A stretch of DNA of 64,000 nucleotides from assembly GCF_002278075.1 (NCBI RefSeq), contig NZ_CP022990.1, forward strand, positions 1,488,001 to 1,552,000. The letters are read 5' to 3'. Source of the stretch: Paraburkholderia aromaticivorans. Its GTDB lineage: Bacteria > Pseudomonadota > Gammaproteobacteria > Burkholderiales > Burkholderiaceae. A program made the position numbers and the translations under genes. Under the pieces are notes generated by a model. The model worked only from the letters and a program-made list of their open reading frames with translations. It was not told where the DNA came from and ran no database searches. Below, in pieces: positions 9,778 through 17,008 of this stretch (within the stretch, counting starts at the first letter, position 1; each line of letters opens with the position of its first letter).

Positions 9778-10311
9778 GGGCCTCGCACGGCGGGCGTGAC
9801 AGGACGGGGAGCGCTCAAGTTAGCACCGGGCGCCGAATGTTGTCAAACAACTTGGGAGCAACGCCGGCCTCGCGAATCGTTGCATCGATCGCGAAGATCG
9901 CAAACTACCCGCGCATCCTTTTCGTATGACAATAGAGCCCGTGGTGATGTACCTCACGCGGCAATGAGCGATCGCGGCGGACGATTCGGCGATTGGTGCA
10001 ATCGTGACTGATATTTTGGCAATGATCGCGGATTAGAAGAGTTTCACAATAATGTTGCCAATGATTGGCATCAAAAAGCGGCTACGAGAGATTTGCCCGC
10101 ATTAACATCCGACCAATGTTAATTCGGTCAGAAAACCCAGCTAAAAATGGCTATCCATTTGACGCCACGCTGCCGCCGCAGCCTTGTCTTAAATCGTTCT
10201 CGCTTTGCGAATTAATTTTTAGTGATAGATTGTGAAGACAAAAAACCACCGGACGGAATGCCGGCCGCAATTCCCCGCAACCGGATGTTTGCGAGCCTGA
10301 GAGAGTAAAAA
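9778..10311. other. Divergent regulatory region, braR side and sugar-acid operon side
   Basis: No gene is supported. The right part (about 9900-10310) is clearly more AT-rich than its flanks and should hold the braR promoter. It contains a perfect 15-bp palindrome TGCCAATGATTGGCA (10056-10070) and a related TTGGCAATGAT half-site at 10017-10027. Confidence 0.5.
9839..9851. promoter_or_regulatory. FadR-type GntR operator candidate
   Basis: A perfect palindrome GTTGT-CAA-ACAAC lies 62 bp upstream of the DapA-like start. The core TTGTCAAACAA fits the FadR-subfamily pattern TNGTNNNACNA exactly. The most likely protein is the GntR regulator encoded at 12247-12936, by inference. Confidence 0.5.
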
Positions 10312-11040
10312 TTGGCGCTACATTTTATCGAGCAGATGGCACCGCTACTGGACGCCGCCGACGAGGCGGAATGGTTCGGTGCAATCACGGGGTTCGCCGA
10401 GACATGGGGCTTCGACAAGCTTCTGATCGCCATGCTGCCGCGGCCGACCATCCGTCTCGAAGACGCCTATGTGCGCAGCACGTACTCGCCCGTATGGCGC
10501 CGTACTTATGACGAGCAGGGGCTCGTCCATATCGATCCGACCGTGTCGCATTGTGCGACGCGCGCCACGCCGCTGATCTGGTCGCCGGACATTTTCAAGA
10601 CTGCACCGCAGCTTTCCATGTATGAGGAAGCCCGCGCGCATGGACTGCGCGCTGGCGTGACATTGCCGATTCATGGACCGAATCAGGAAGCCGGCATGAT
10701 TTGCTTCGTTAATGACACCAATCCGAACGACGAGTTCTGGCGTCATATCAACGTCACATTGCCGAATCTGGTGTTGCTGCGCGACCTGGTAATCGATACC
10801 AGCCAACGGCATTTGAATACGCACGCGCAAACCTTATTGCCCAAGTTGACGCCGCGTGAACGCGAATGCCTGAAATGGACCGCACGCGGCAAATCCACAT
10901 GGGAGATCTCCCACATCCTGAACTGTTCGGAAGCCGTGGTGAACTTCCATATGAAAAACATCAGGACGAAATTCGGTGTGAATTCGCGGCGTGCGGCGGC
11001 CGTGATCGCAGCTCAGCTCGGCCTTATTGACCCGGGTTGA
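10312..11040 (+). CDS. braR: LuxR-type quorum-sensing regulator BraR
   Basis: A 242-aa LuxR-family regulator. An N-terminal autoinducer-binding domain (about 1-165) holds the conserved pocket residues in VWRRTY, HIDPTV and PLIWS. A C-terminal LuxR helix-turn-helix follows from LTPRERECLKWTARGKS to the end. It is expected to bind an acyl-homoserine lactone made by the neighbouring BraI and activate braI and other targets. The start is a TTG at 10312 behind a GAGAGA site; an ATG at 10336 is the alternative. Its 3' end overlaps the 3' end of rsaL by 17 bp. The braR-rsaL-braI layout is characteristic of Paraburkholderia and of the ppu/las-type systems. Confidence 0.92.
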   Translation: MALHFIEQMAPLLDAADEAEWFGAITGFAETWGFDKLLIAMLPRPTIRLEDAYVRSTYSPVWRRTYDEQGLVHIDPTVSHCATRATPLIWSPDIFKTAPQLSMYEEARAHGLRAGVTLPIHGPNQEAGMICFVNDTNPNDEFWRHINVTLPNLVLLRDLVIDTSQRHLNTHAQTLLPKLTPRERECLKWTARGKSTWEISHILNCSEAVVNFHMKNIRTKFGVNSRRAAAVIAAQLGLIDPG

Positions 11041-11338
11041 GCAAAGCCGCGTCGCGGCTGTAAAGTACTCGCTCGGCGCGGCCCAGATCCGCGTCGGAAA
11101 CGGTTTTGGTGAAGTACAGGCCGAGCAGAATCGCGACCGGCGCCGGGATTTCGGCACCCGACTCGAAACGGCTGCCACGCGACTGCGTCACGCCGAAACG
11201 GGCCCAGAAACGGCGCTGGCTCTCTTTCTTCTTTTTGCGGTAGGCAATGATCAGAACGCGATCTACGGCCGTGGAAGGCTCCGCCGAACGGGTTTGAAGG
11301 CCGGTTTGCGGCTGCCAGTGATTTTCGAGAAGTTCCAT
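11024..11338 (-). CDS. rsaL: RsaL-type repressor of AHL synthesis
   Basis: A 104-aa protein with a central helix-turn-helix (RRFWARFGVTQSRGSRFESG, then IPAPVAILLGLY) typical of RsaL. The N-terminal 40 residues are polar. RsaL binds next to the lux box in the luxI-type promoter and represses it, giving AHL homeostasis. It is divergent from braI across 153 bp that contain the lux box, and its 3' end overlaps that of braR. AGGACA precedes the ATG at 11338. Confidence 0.9.
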   Translation of the reverse strand: MELLENHWQPQTGLQTRSAEPSTAVDRVLIIAYRKKKKESQRRFWARFGVTQSRGSRFESGAEIPAPVAILLGLYFTKTVSDADLGRAERVLYSRDAALLNPGQ

Positions 11339-11403
11339 TTTCGTGTCCTGTCGGTTGAGGGCAGTGCTTGTCTCGAATTCTGCTTTACCCGATAAGCATG
11401 CGC

Positions 11404-11423
11404 ACCTATCCAGGTAGGTAGGT
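11404..11423. promoter_or_regulatory. lux box in the rsaL-braI intergenic region
   Basis: ACCTATCCAGGTAGGTAGGT is a 20-bp imperfect palindrome (7 of 10 positions symmetric, outer ACCTA/TAGGT perfect). It resembles las-type lux boxes. It sits 68 bp upstream of the braI ATG and 65 bp upstream of the rsaL ATG, so BraR-AHL could activate both genes from it. Confidence 0.75.
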
Positions 11424-11491
11424 GGCGAAATGATTCAAAGTGCATAAGTTTTCTTGCGTATTGGGTACCCCAACACGTTCAGGAGAACGTC

Positions 11492-12085
11492 ATGCAAACA
11501 GCAATCCGGATTGGAATGCGTCAGGAATTCGATAACGCGGACATTAACGAGATGTACCGGCTGCGCGCCCGGGTGTTTCACGGGCGGCTCGGGTGGGATA
11601 TCCCGACCATCGCCGGCATGGAGATCGACGGCTACGATGCGCTCGGGCCGTATTACATGCTGATCCAGGGCAGCGAGGGGCACGTGCGCGGCTGCTGGCG
11701 CCTGATGCCGACCGAGGGGCCCAATATGCTCAAGGACACTTTCCCGCAATTGCTGCACGGCGCGGCGGCGCCCGTTGGCCGGCACATCTGGGAACTGAGC
11801 CGGTTCGCGATCGAAACCGGCGGCGAGGAGCAGTCGTTCGGCTTCGCGGACCTGACGATGCAGGCGATTCATGAACTGGTGACGTTCGCCGACCAGATGG
11901 GCATCACGCGTTATGTCACGGTGACCACCACGCCGATCGAGCGGTTGCTGCGCAAGACGGGCATCGAGATCAGCCGGCTCGGGTCGCCGTTGCAGATCGG
12001 CGTGGAGCGGGCCGTGGCGCTGGATATCGCCGTGAGTCCGAAAACGCGCACCGCCTTGTTCGGACCGATGGCCGCTGCCGCGTAG
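11492..12085 (+). CDS. braI: Acyl-homoserine-lactone synthase BraI
   Basis: A 197-aa LuxI-family synthase that makes an AHL signal from S-adenosylmethionine and acyl-ACP. The invariant residues are present: R25 and F29 (RLRARVF), W35, D46, D49, R70, F84, E101 and R104 (ELSRFA). Thr at 143 is the residue associated in LasI/EsaI with 3-oxo-acyl preference, which fits the known 3-oxo-C14-HSL product of BraI; the product here is inferred. A strong AGGAGA site precedes the ATG. The stop codon lies within the first unit of an 11-bp tandem repeat array. Confidence 0.95.
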   Translation: MQTAIRIGMRQEFDNADINEMYRLRARVFHGRLGWDIPTIAGMEIDGYDALGPYYMLIQGSEGHVRGCWRLMPTEGPNMLKDTFPQLLHGAAAPVGRHIWELSRFAIETGGEEQSFGFADLTMQAIHELVTFADQMGITRYVTVTTTPIERLLRKTGIEISRLGSPLQIGVERAVALDIAVSPKTRTALFGPMAAAA

Positions 12086-12146
12086 TTACCGCGTAGTTAC
12101 CGCGTAGTTACCGCGTAGTTACCGCGTAGTTACCGCGTAGCCGCCG
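12081..12146. repeat. 11-bp tandem repeat array over the braI stop codon
   Basis: Five perfect copies of CGTAGTTACCG (12081-12135) are followed by a degenerate sixth (12136-12146). The first copy contains the braI TAG stop. Because 11 is not a multiple of 3, loss or gain of whole units should not alter the protein, but slippage in the first unit could. Confidence 0.95.
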
Positions 12147-12246
12147 CGAACGGGGCGGGTTTCAGCGCCGTGCCGAGCCGGGGTCGCTTCGACCCGCCGG
12201 CGGCACGGCGCATCGGCCCGGCCGGCGGCGCCGGTGCGCGGGGGTT

Positions 12247-12936
12247 TCAGGATCCGAACATTCGCTCAAGCGCGTTCTCGAGATGCGCGCGCATCGCATG
12301 TCCAGCGGCGGGCACGTCCTTACGGCGAATCGCCTCGAGCACCGCCTTATGCTCCGCCTGCACGAGCCGCTGCCGCGCCACCGTTTTCACCAGCGACAGA
12401 TTGCGAGACAGATTCATGCTGAAGAGGATCTGCTCTTCGATGAACGACATGACGGTGATGAAAAACGGGTTTTTCGACGCACGCGCCACCGCGAGGTGGA
12501 ACATGAAGTCGTCCTGCGCACCGATCCCCTGCGTTTCGATAATGCGCTCCAACTGTTCCCATGCATGCTGGATGGCAGCAATATCGTCGGCATCGGCTTT
12601 TAGCGCTGCCTGCTCCGCTGCGCCCGCTTCTGTGACGATGCGAAATTCATAGCAGCGGCGGATGTCGGACAGCGTTTCGAGCGGCGCAAAGCGGCGCACG
12701 TCGGGGTCCGGGCGGCGCGCGACCGTTGTGCCCGACCCGTGCCGCGTCGCGATGATGCCGTCGGCCCGCAAGCGCGCCAGCGCCTCGCGCACCGTTGGCC
12801 GTGACGTGGCGAAACGCTCGGCCAGCGCATGCTCGGTCGGCAAGCGCTCACCTTCCTTGTATTCGCCTTCGACTATGCGGTTGAGGATGTCGCCGTAGAT
12901 TCTGTCGGGCAAACCCTTCGTCTTGCGCTCGTTCAT
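12247..12936 (-). CDS. GntR-family regulator, FadR/FCD subfamily
   Basis: A 229-aa regulator with an N-terminal winged helix-turn-helix (PTEHALAERFATSRPTVREALARLRADGII, residues about 33-63). The C-terminal all-helical FCD domain carries the metal-ligand pattern: Asp and His in DDFMFHLAVA, His in AEHKAVLEAI and His in MRAHLENAL. Members of this group bind sugar acids or other carboxylates. A site TTGTAAGGCAA 38 bp upstream of its start resembles sites at the sugar-acid cluster at 1.7-9.8 kb, so it may regulate itself and that cluster. That link is inference. The start codon has only a weak ribosome-binding site. Confidence 0.9.
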   Translation of the reverse strand: MNERKTKGLPDRIYGDILNRIVEGEYKEGERLPTEHALAERFATSRPTVREALARLRADGIIATRHGSGTTVARRPDPDVRRFAPLETLSDIRRCYEFRIVTEAGAAEQAALKADADDIAAIQHAWEQLERIIETQGIGAQDDFMFHLAVARASKNPFFITVMSFIEEQILFSMNLSRNLSLVKTVARQRLVQAEHKAVLEAIRRKDVPAAGHAMRAHLENALERMFGS

Positions 12937-12973
12937 CAGCGGGGCTGAAGCAGTTTGTCTGAGGAGGTGTTAA

Positions 12974-12984
12974 TTGTAAGGCAA
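12974..12984. promoter_or_regulatory. Candidate GntR autoregulatory site
   Basis: TTGTAAGGCAA, 38 bp upstream of the GntR start, matches TNGTNNNACNA with one change. It shares the TTGT...CAA arms with 9840-9850 and 7730-7740. Confidence 0.35.
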
Positions 12985-13097
12985 ACCCGGCGCTGGTCTG
13001 ATAACGGATAGGCGCGCCGAATCGCAGCGGAAGCCGCCGCGGCTTGCTCACCGCCGCTCATGAGGCAAGATGCCACGCGGCAAAATTTGACAAGAGT

Positions 13098-13111
13098 TTG
13101 ATTTACATCCA
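13098..13111 (+). promoter_or_regulatory. FNR-box-like site upstream of usp
   Basis: TTGAT-TTAC-ATCCA matches the FNR consensus TTGAT-N4-ATCAA in 9 of 10 positions, about 112 bp upstream of the universal stress protein start. An FNR-type regulator is encoded at 13933-14736, and usp genes are commonly under FNR/ANR control. Confidence 0.55.
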
Positions 13112-13223
13112 GGTTGAGTGAATGTTCTTCAGTGACCATTCCAGCTTCCATTGGCAATAGAGTGCCAAGCGCCCATTCGCTGAAGCGGTTGCGGCATCCA
13201 GTTCCTTTAGACGCGGAGTCGGT

Positions 13224-13691
13224 ATGTACACACGCATCTTTGTAGCGGTCGACGGCAGCAAAACCTCGCGCCGTGCGTTCGAAGCAGCGCTCGCGCTCGC
13301 CAGATCCAACGGCGCGGTCTTGCGGCCGTTCTATGTCGTCGAAAACACGCCGCTTTATTTCGAGGCGCCCGGCTACGATCCATCCGTATTGCGGAACCGT
13401 CTCGTCGAAGAGGGCAAGGAGCTCGGCGCTGAATTCGCCAAGGCGATGGCCGACCAGGGCGTGAAGGGCGAACTTGCGATAGGCGAGGCATCGTCGCTGG
13501 ACGATGTTTCAGCGGTCGTGCTCAAGGCCGCCGCCGATTTCAAAGCCGACCTGCTGGTCATGGGCACCCATGGACGGCGCGGTTTTCAGCGGCTGATCCT
13601 CGGCAGTGTCGCCGAACGCTGTGTGCGGCAGGCGCACTTACCCGTGCTCCTCGTGCCGTCCGCGGCAGGTAAGACGGGCGACGCGGACTGA
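13224..13691 (+). CDS. Universal stress protein, UspA family
   Basis: A 155-aa single-domain Usp. The ATP-binding motif G-2x-G-9x-G-S is complete (G114, G117, G127, S128). The N-terminal strand MYTRIFVAVDGS is typical. Cytoplasmic; such proteins support survival in stress or oxygen limitation. The FNR-like box upstream and the FNR-type gene downstream suggest anaerobic control. A strong hairpin follows. Confidence 0.92.
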   Translation: MYTRIFVAVDGSKTSRRAFEAALALARSNGAVLRPFYVVENTPLYFEAPGYDPSVLRNRLVEEGKELGAEFAKAMADQGVKGELAIGEASSLDDVSAVVLKAAADFKADLLVMGTHGRRGFQRLILGSVAERCVRQAHLPVLLVPSAAGKTGDAD

Positions 13692-13756
13692 ACCCGGCAG
13701 CGCACAGTGCGCGCTTTCACATTCGTTGCTCGTGCACCGAATCTGCAAAACGCGAC

Positions 13757-13805
13757 CTGCTGCGAAAGCGTGAGCAGGACCGGCCTGCTCACGCTTTCGC
13801 AGCAG
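13757..13805. terminator. Long perfect hairpin, probable terminator
   Basis: A perfect 22-bp stem (13757-13778 with 13784-13805) closes a 5-nt loop. Only a short TTT follows, so classical intrinsic termination is possible but not certain. It lies 65 bp after usp and upstream of the FNR-type gene. Confidence 0.6.
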
Positions 13806-13806
13806 T

Positions 13807-13839
13807 TTGACCACGATCACCGCCAGCGATATCGATCAA
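13807..13839 (+). promoter_or_regulatory. Two FNR-box-like sites upstream of the FNR-type gene
   Basis: TTGAC-CACG-ATCAC (13807-13820) and GCGAT-ATCG-ATCAA (13826-13839) each match TTGAT-N4-ATCAA in 8 of 10 positions, 94-126 bp upstream of the ATG at 13933. They suggest autoregulation. Confidence 0.4.
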
Positions 13840-13932
13840 GATACCTAACTGCCTGAACGCGTCATTTTGTCGCGAAGCGGGCAGTGTGGCCGGTGGGACA
13901 ATCAATCAACACCTGACCATTGGCTGCAGAAC

Positions 13933-14736
13933 ATGCTCACTCCCACTGCCGTTACTCGCTCCGACGAAACCCTCGAATCCGCCGCGTCGGCCGCAAGTCC
14001 ATCGCCTACGCGCGGCAGCCGCCGCGCGGCGTGCTCGCGCGCGAGCACGCGCACCGCCGCTCGCTGTTCGAGTTGCGCGATGCGGCAACTCTGCATGCCC
14101 CATGGTCTCTCGTGCGACGAACTCGCGAAACTCGAAACGCTGATTTGCTCGGCGCGCTCAGTGCCGCGCGGTGAGGCGCTGTATCGCAGCGGCGACCGCT
14201 TCGACAATATCTACGCGGTGCGTTCCGGTTCGATGAAAACCGTCATGGCGCACCGAGGCGGCCGCGAGCAGGTCACGGGTTTGCGGCTCGCCGGCGAAGC
14301 TCTCGGTCTCGACGGCATCAGCAATGACGTGCATGCCTGCAGCGCCGTTGCGCTCGAAGACAGCACCGTGTGCATCGTGCCGTATACGGCGCTCAAGTCG
14401 CTATGCCGCGAAATAAGTTCGATGCAGGAGCGCATGCACAAACTGCTGGGCGAGCAGATCGTGCGCGAAGCGGCGCAAATGATGGTGCTCGGTTCGCTCT
14501 CGGCGGATGAACGGGTCGCGGCATTCCTGCTCGACGTGTCGGAGCGCAACGCCCAACGCGGGTATTCGTCGGCGGAATTCAATTTGCGCATGACGCGGGA
14601 AGACATGGGCAGCTACCTCGGCATGACGCTCGAAACCGTCAGCCGCACCTTGTCAAGATTTCAAAAGCGCGGCCTGATCGACACGCAGGGCAAGCACATC
14701 CGGATCGTCGATCTGGACGGGCTGCGGCAAGTCTAG
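13933..14736 (+). CDS. FNR-type oxygen-sensing regulator (Crp/Fnr family)
   Basis: A 267-aa regulator with a cyclic-nucleotide-binding-like core and a C-terminal helix-turn-helix (MTREDMGSYLGMTLETVSRTL). The N-terminal cluster C45-x2-C48-x5-C54 (CSSCAMRQLC) plus C147 (STVCIVP) matches the four [4Fe-4S] ligands of FNR/ANR, so it should sense oxygen. The N-terminal 40 residues form a basic, Ser/Ala-rich tail longer than in E. coli FNR. The start is uncertain: the ATG at 13933 is preferred, and a TTG at 13867 would add 22 residues. Likely partner in control: usp upstream. Confidence 0.9.
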   Translation: MLTPTAVTRSDETLESAASAASPSPTRGSRRAACSRASTRTAARCSSCAMRQLCMPHGLSCDELAKLETLICSARSVPRGEALYRSGDRFDNIYAVRSGSMKTVMAHRGGREQVTGLRLAGEALGLDGISNDVHACSAVALEDSTVCIVPYTALKSLCREISSMQERMHKLLGEQIVREAAQMMVLGSLSADERVAAFLLDVSERNAQRGYSSAEFNLRMTREDMGSYLGMTLETVSRTLSRFQKRGLIDTQGKHIRIVDLDGLRQV

Positions 14737-14857
14737 GCCGCCGGCGGGAGCCCGGCCGACGCTGCCCGCCCACTCCTTTTAACGCGCTTTCGTCTTGGCA
14801 TGGCTCCTGCGAGCGGGTACAGTCTTTAGTCCGTCCCCCGCAAGGAGACCCGGCGAA

Positions 14858-16180
14858 ATGAATCGCGACCCCGCCCCGCATCACCCGCTCGTCCAGCGCC
14901 TGATCGAAGCGCGTCAAGTCACCGACGCGCTGTTTTCCATCGTCAAACCTGAGTTTCTGTATGAACGCCCGATCCGCGAGCGCCACCGGATCGTGTTTTA
15001 CATCGGCCATCTCGAAGCTTTCGATCGTAATCTGCTCGATCAGCGCCTGTGCGATCTGCCAGCGTTCGATGCGCGCCTCGACCAGCTCTTTGCCTTCGGC
15101 ATCGACCCCGTCGATGGCGGTTTTCCCACCGACCAGCCCAGCGACTGGCCGTCGCTCGACACGGTTCGCGGCTACGGCTTGCGCGCGCGCGAACAGATCG
15201 ACCGCGAACTCGAGGCACTGACGCACGCGGCCCAACCCGGCCGCGACGGCGCGCAAGCCGGGACCGCGGGGCAATTGCTGAACGTCGCGATCGAGCATCG
15301 GCTAATGCATGCCGAGACGCTGGCGTACATGCTCCATCAGTTGCCCCTCGCGCAGAAGCTCACCGAACTGCGCGAGCCCGTTGTGACGCGTGCCGGAGAA
15401 CGGCAGGCGTTGTCGTCGATGGTCAGCGTGCCCGCCGGTGCGACCGTACTCGGCATGTCGCGCGACAGCGGCCGCTTCGGTTGGGACAACGAGTTCGGCG
15501 AAATGCGAGTCGAGGTGCCCGCCTTCGAGATCGATCGCTACATGGTGACGAACGGCGCTTTCCGTGAGTTCATCGAGGCAGGCGGCTATCGCGAGCCGAA
15601 GTGGTGGTCGCAGAAGGATTGGGCGTGGAAGGAAGCCGAGCACATCGAACATCCCGCCTGCTGGTCGCCGCGCCGCGCGAGCGGCCAAGCGGGCGAACCC
15701 GGCGCATGGATGCTGCGCACGATGTTCGACGAAGTCCCGTTGCCGCTCGACTGGCCTGCGTATGTGAGCCACGCCGAAGCCAGCGCCTACGCGCGCTGGG
15801 CAGGCAAAGCGCTGCCCACCGAGGCGCAATGGCAGCGAGCCGCGCACGGTGCACCGCGCACCGCATCGGGTAATTTCGATTTTCGCAGTTGGAATCCGCA
15901 ACCGGTGGATGCGTATCCGGACAACGTCAGTGCATTCGGCGTGGAAGGTCAATTCGGCAATGGCTGGGAGTGGACCTCGACGGTGTTCGACGCGCTACCC
16001 GGCTTCGAAGCCTTTACGTTTTATCCCGGTTATTCCGCCAACTTTTTCGACGGCCAGCATTATGTGATCAAAGGCGGCTCGGCGCGCACCGCGCAGTGCA
16101 TGTTGAGGCCGACTTTCCGCAACTGGTTTCAGCCGCATTATCAATATGTATATGCGGGGTTTCGGTGTGTGGGGTGTTGA
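14858..16180 (+). CDS. EgtB/SenA-like non-haem iron sulfoxide synthase
   Basis: A 440-aa two-domain enzyme: an N-terminal DinB-like helical domain and a C-terminal formylglycine-generating-enzyme-type domain. The 3-His iron site is visible as H51 (FYIGHLEAF) and the HX3HXE motif with H147 and H151. EgtB couples a cysteine thiol to hercynine in ergothioneine synthesis; SenA uses selenosugar to form selenoneine. Neither EgtD nor SenB/SenC is encoded next to it, so the substrate is open. An AAGGAG site at 14842-14847 fixes the start at 14858. It ends in a Cys-containing tail (AGFRCVGC). Confidence 0.85.
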   Translation: MNRDPAPHHPLVQRLIEARQVTDALFSIVKPEFLYERPIRERHRIVFYIGHLEAFDRNLLDQRLCDLPAFDARLDQLFAFGIDPVDGGFPTDQPSDWPSLDTVRGYGLRAREQIDRELEALTHAAQPGRDGAQAGTAGQLLNVAIEHRLMHAETLAYMLHQLPLAQKLTELREPVVTRAGERQALSSMVSVPAGATVLGMSRDSGRFGWDNEFGEMRVEVPAFEIDRYMVTNGAFREFIEAGGYREPKWWSQKDWAWKEAEHIEHPACWSPRRASGQAGEPGAWMLRTMFDEVPLPLDWPAYVSHAEASAYARWAGKALPTEAQWQRAAHGAPRTASGNFDFRSWNPQPVDAYPDNVSAFGVEGQFGNGWEWTSTVFDALPGFEAFTFYPGYSANFFDGQHYVIKGGSARTAQCMLRPTFRNWFQPHYQYVYAGFRCVGC

Positions 16181-17008
16181 CCATCAAGGCAGAAGTTAAT
16201 CGAAAGAGCTCGGCCTCTGCTTTACTGAAGGTAACCTCAGCTACTGGTTTATTTCGCTGAATCAGGTGCAAGCCATGAACGCAAGCGATCTGTCCGCCGC
16301 ACGTTGAGGGGACCGGAACCAGTTCGACTACCGGGCGCTGGTAGCCCGGCGCGTGCTTTGCTTAACGTGCTCGCTACAACGAGACGAGCGCACATATTTC
16401 AAGCGGTCGGATAGGCATTGCCTCGGATGCTTGAAGAATGCTTCCGCAACGCCCGACTATCAGAGACAGCGCACGCTCGGCAACAGGGCTACCGTGAAAC
16501 AGACGTCCGCGCGCCAGTTCTGTGATCGATTCCGCGAACTCAGCGGCAATCCATACATTGTATGCGGATGCCGAGGAAATACGCTTGCGGCTGCAACGGT
16601 AGGAGATAGCACCGCAAGTGAACCACCCGCTGGACAGCGATGGCGGTACCCGACCCGACTCCTTCCACAAGGCAAAGCGCAGTTGCGAGTCACGAGTCGG
16701 CCTCTTGACCAGGGCAGTGAACCATTGAGATTTTCCATAGGTTTCTGCTCCAGATGGACGCCCTCATGCTTCTGCGACAGAAAGGGCACATCAGGCTGCT
16801 GATGGCCTGACCCGCTCCGTTCTGATTCCGTTCTCGTGAAGGGAGACCTCGACTTGTTCAGCGACATTGTTCTGAAGTCACCCGTGGAACGCGTATTGGG
16901 CTTTCGTCTGAAGACACAATCGCTGGTTCGCGGTCAAAGAAGAGCACATTCCAGCTTTTTTTATGAGCAGGCATCTTTTTAGCTCAGTAGCTACGAGGAG
17001 ATGCCAAT
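16181..17008. other. Gene-poor stretch of lower GC
   Basis: About 830 bp with no gene I can support. Open frames exist on both strands (16353-16802 plus, 16374-16670 minus) but neither has recognisable domains, a good ribosome-binding site or convincing codon use. GC is lower than in the flanks. It could be a decayed gene or the scar of an insertion. Confidence 0.5.

Noticed and set aside
12081..12146. CRISPR-like array
   Set aside because: Units are 11 bp with no spacers and no cas genes; it is a simple tandem repeat.
14858..16180. Sulfatase-modifying factor (formylglycine-generating enzyme)
   Set aside because: The N-terminal DinB-like domain and the HX3HXE iron motif define the EgtB-like type; no sulfatase gene is adjacent.
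16353..16802. Plus-strand gene of 149 aa in the gene-poor stretch
   Set aside because: Cys/Arg-rich, no homologous pattern recognised, and a similar-length frame exists on the other strand.
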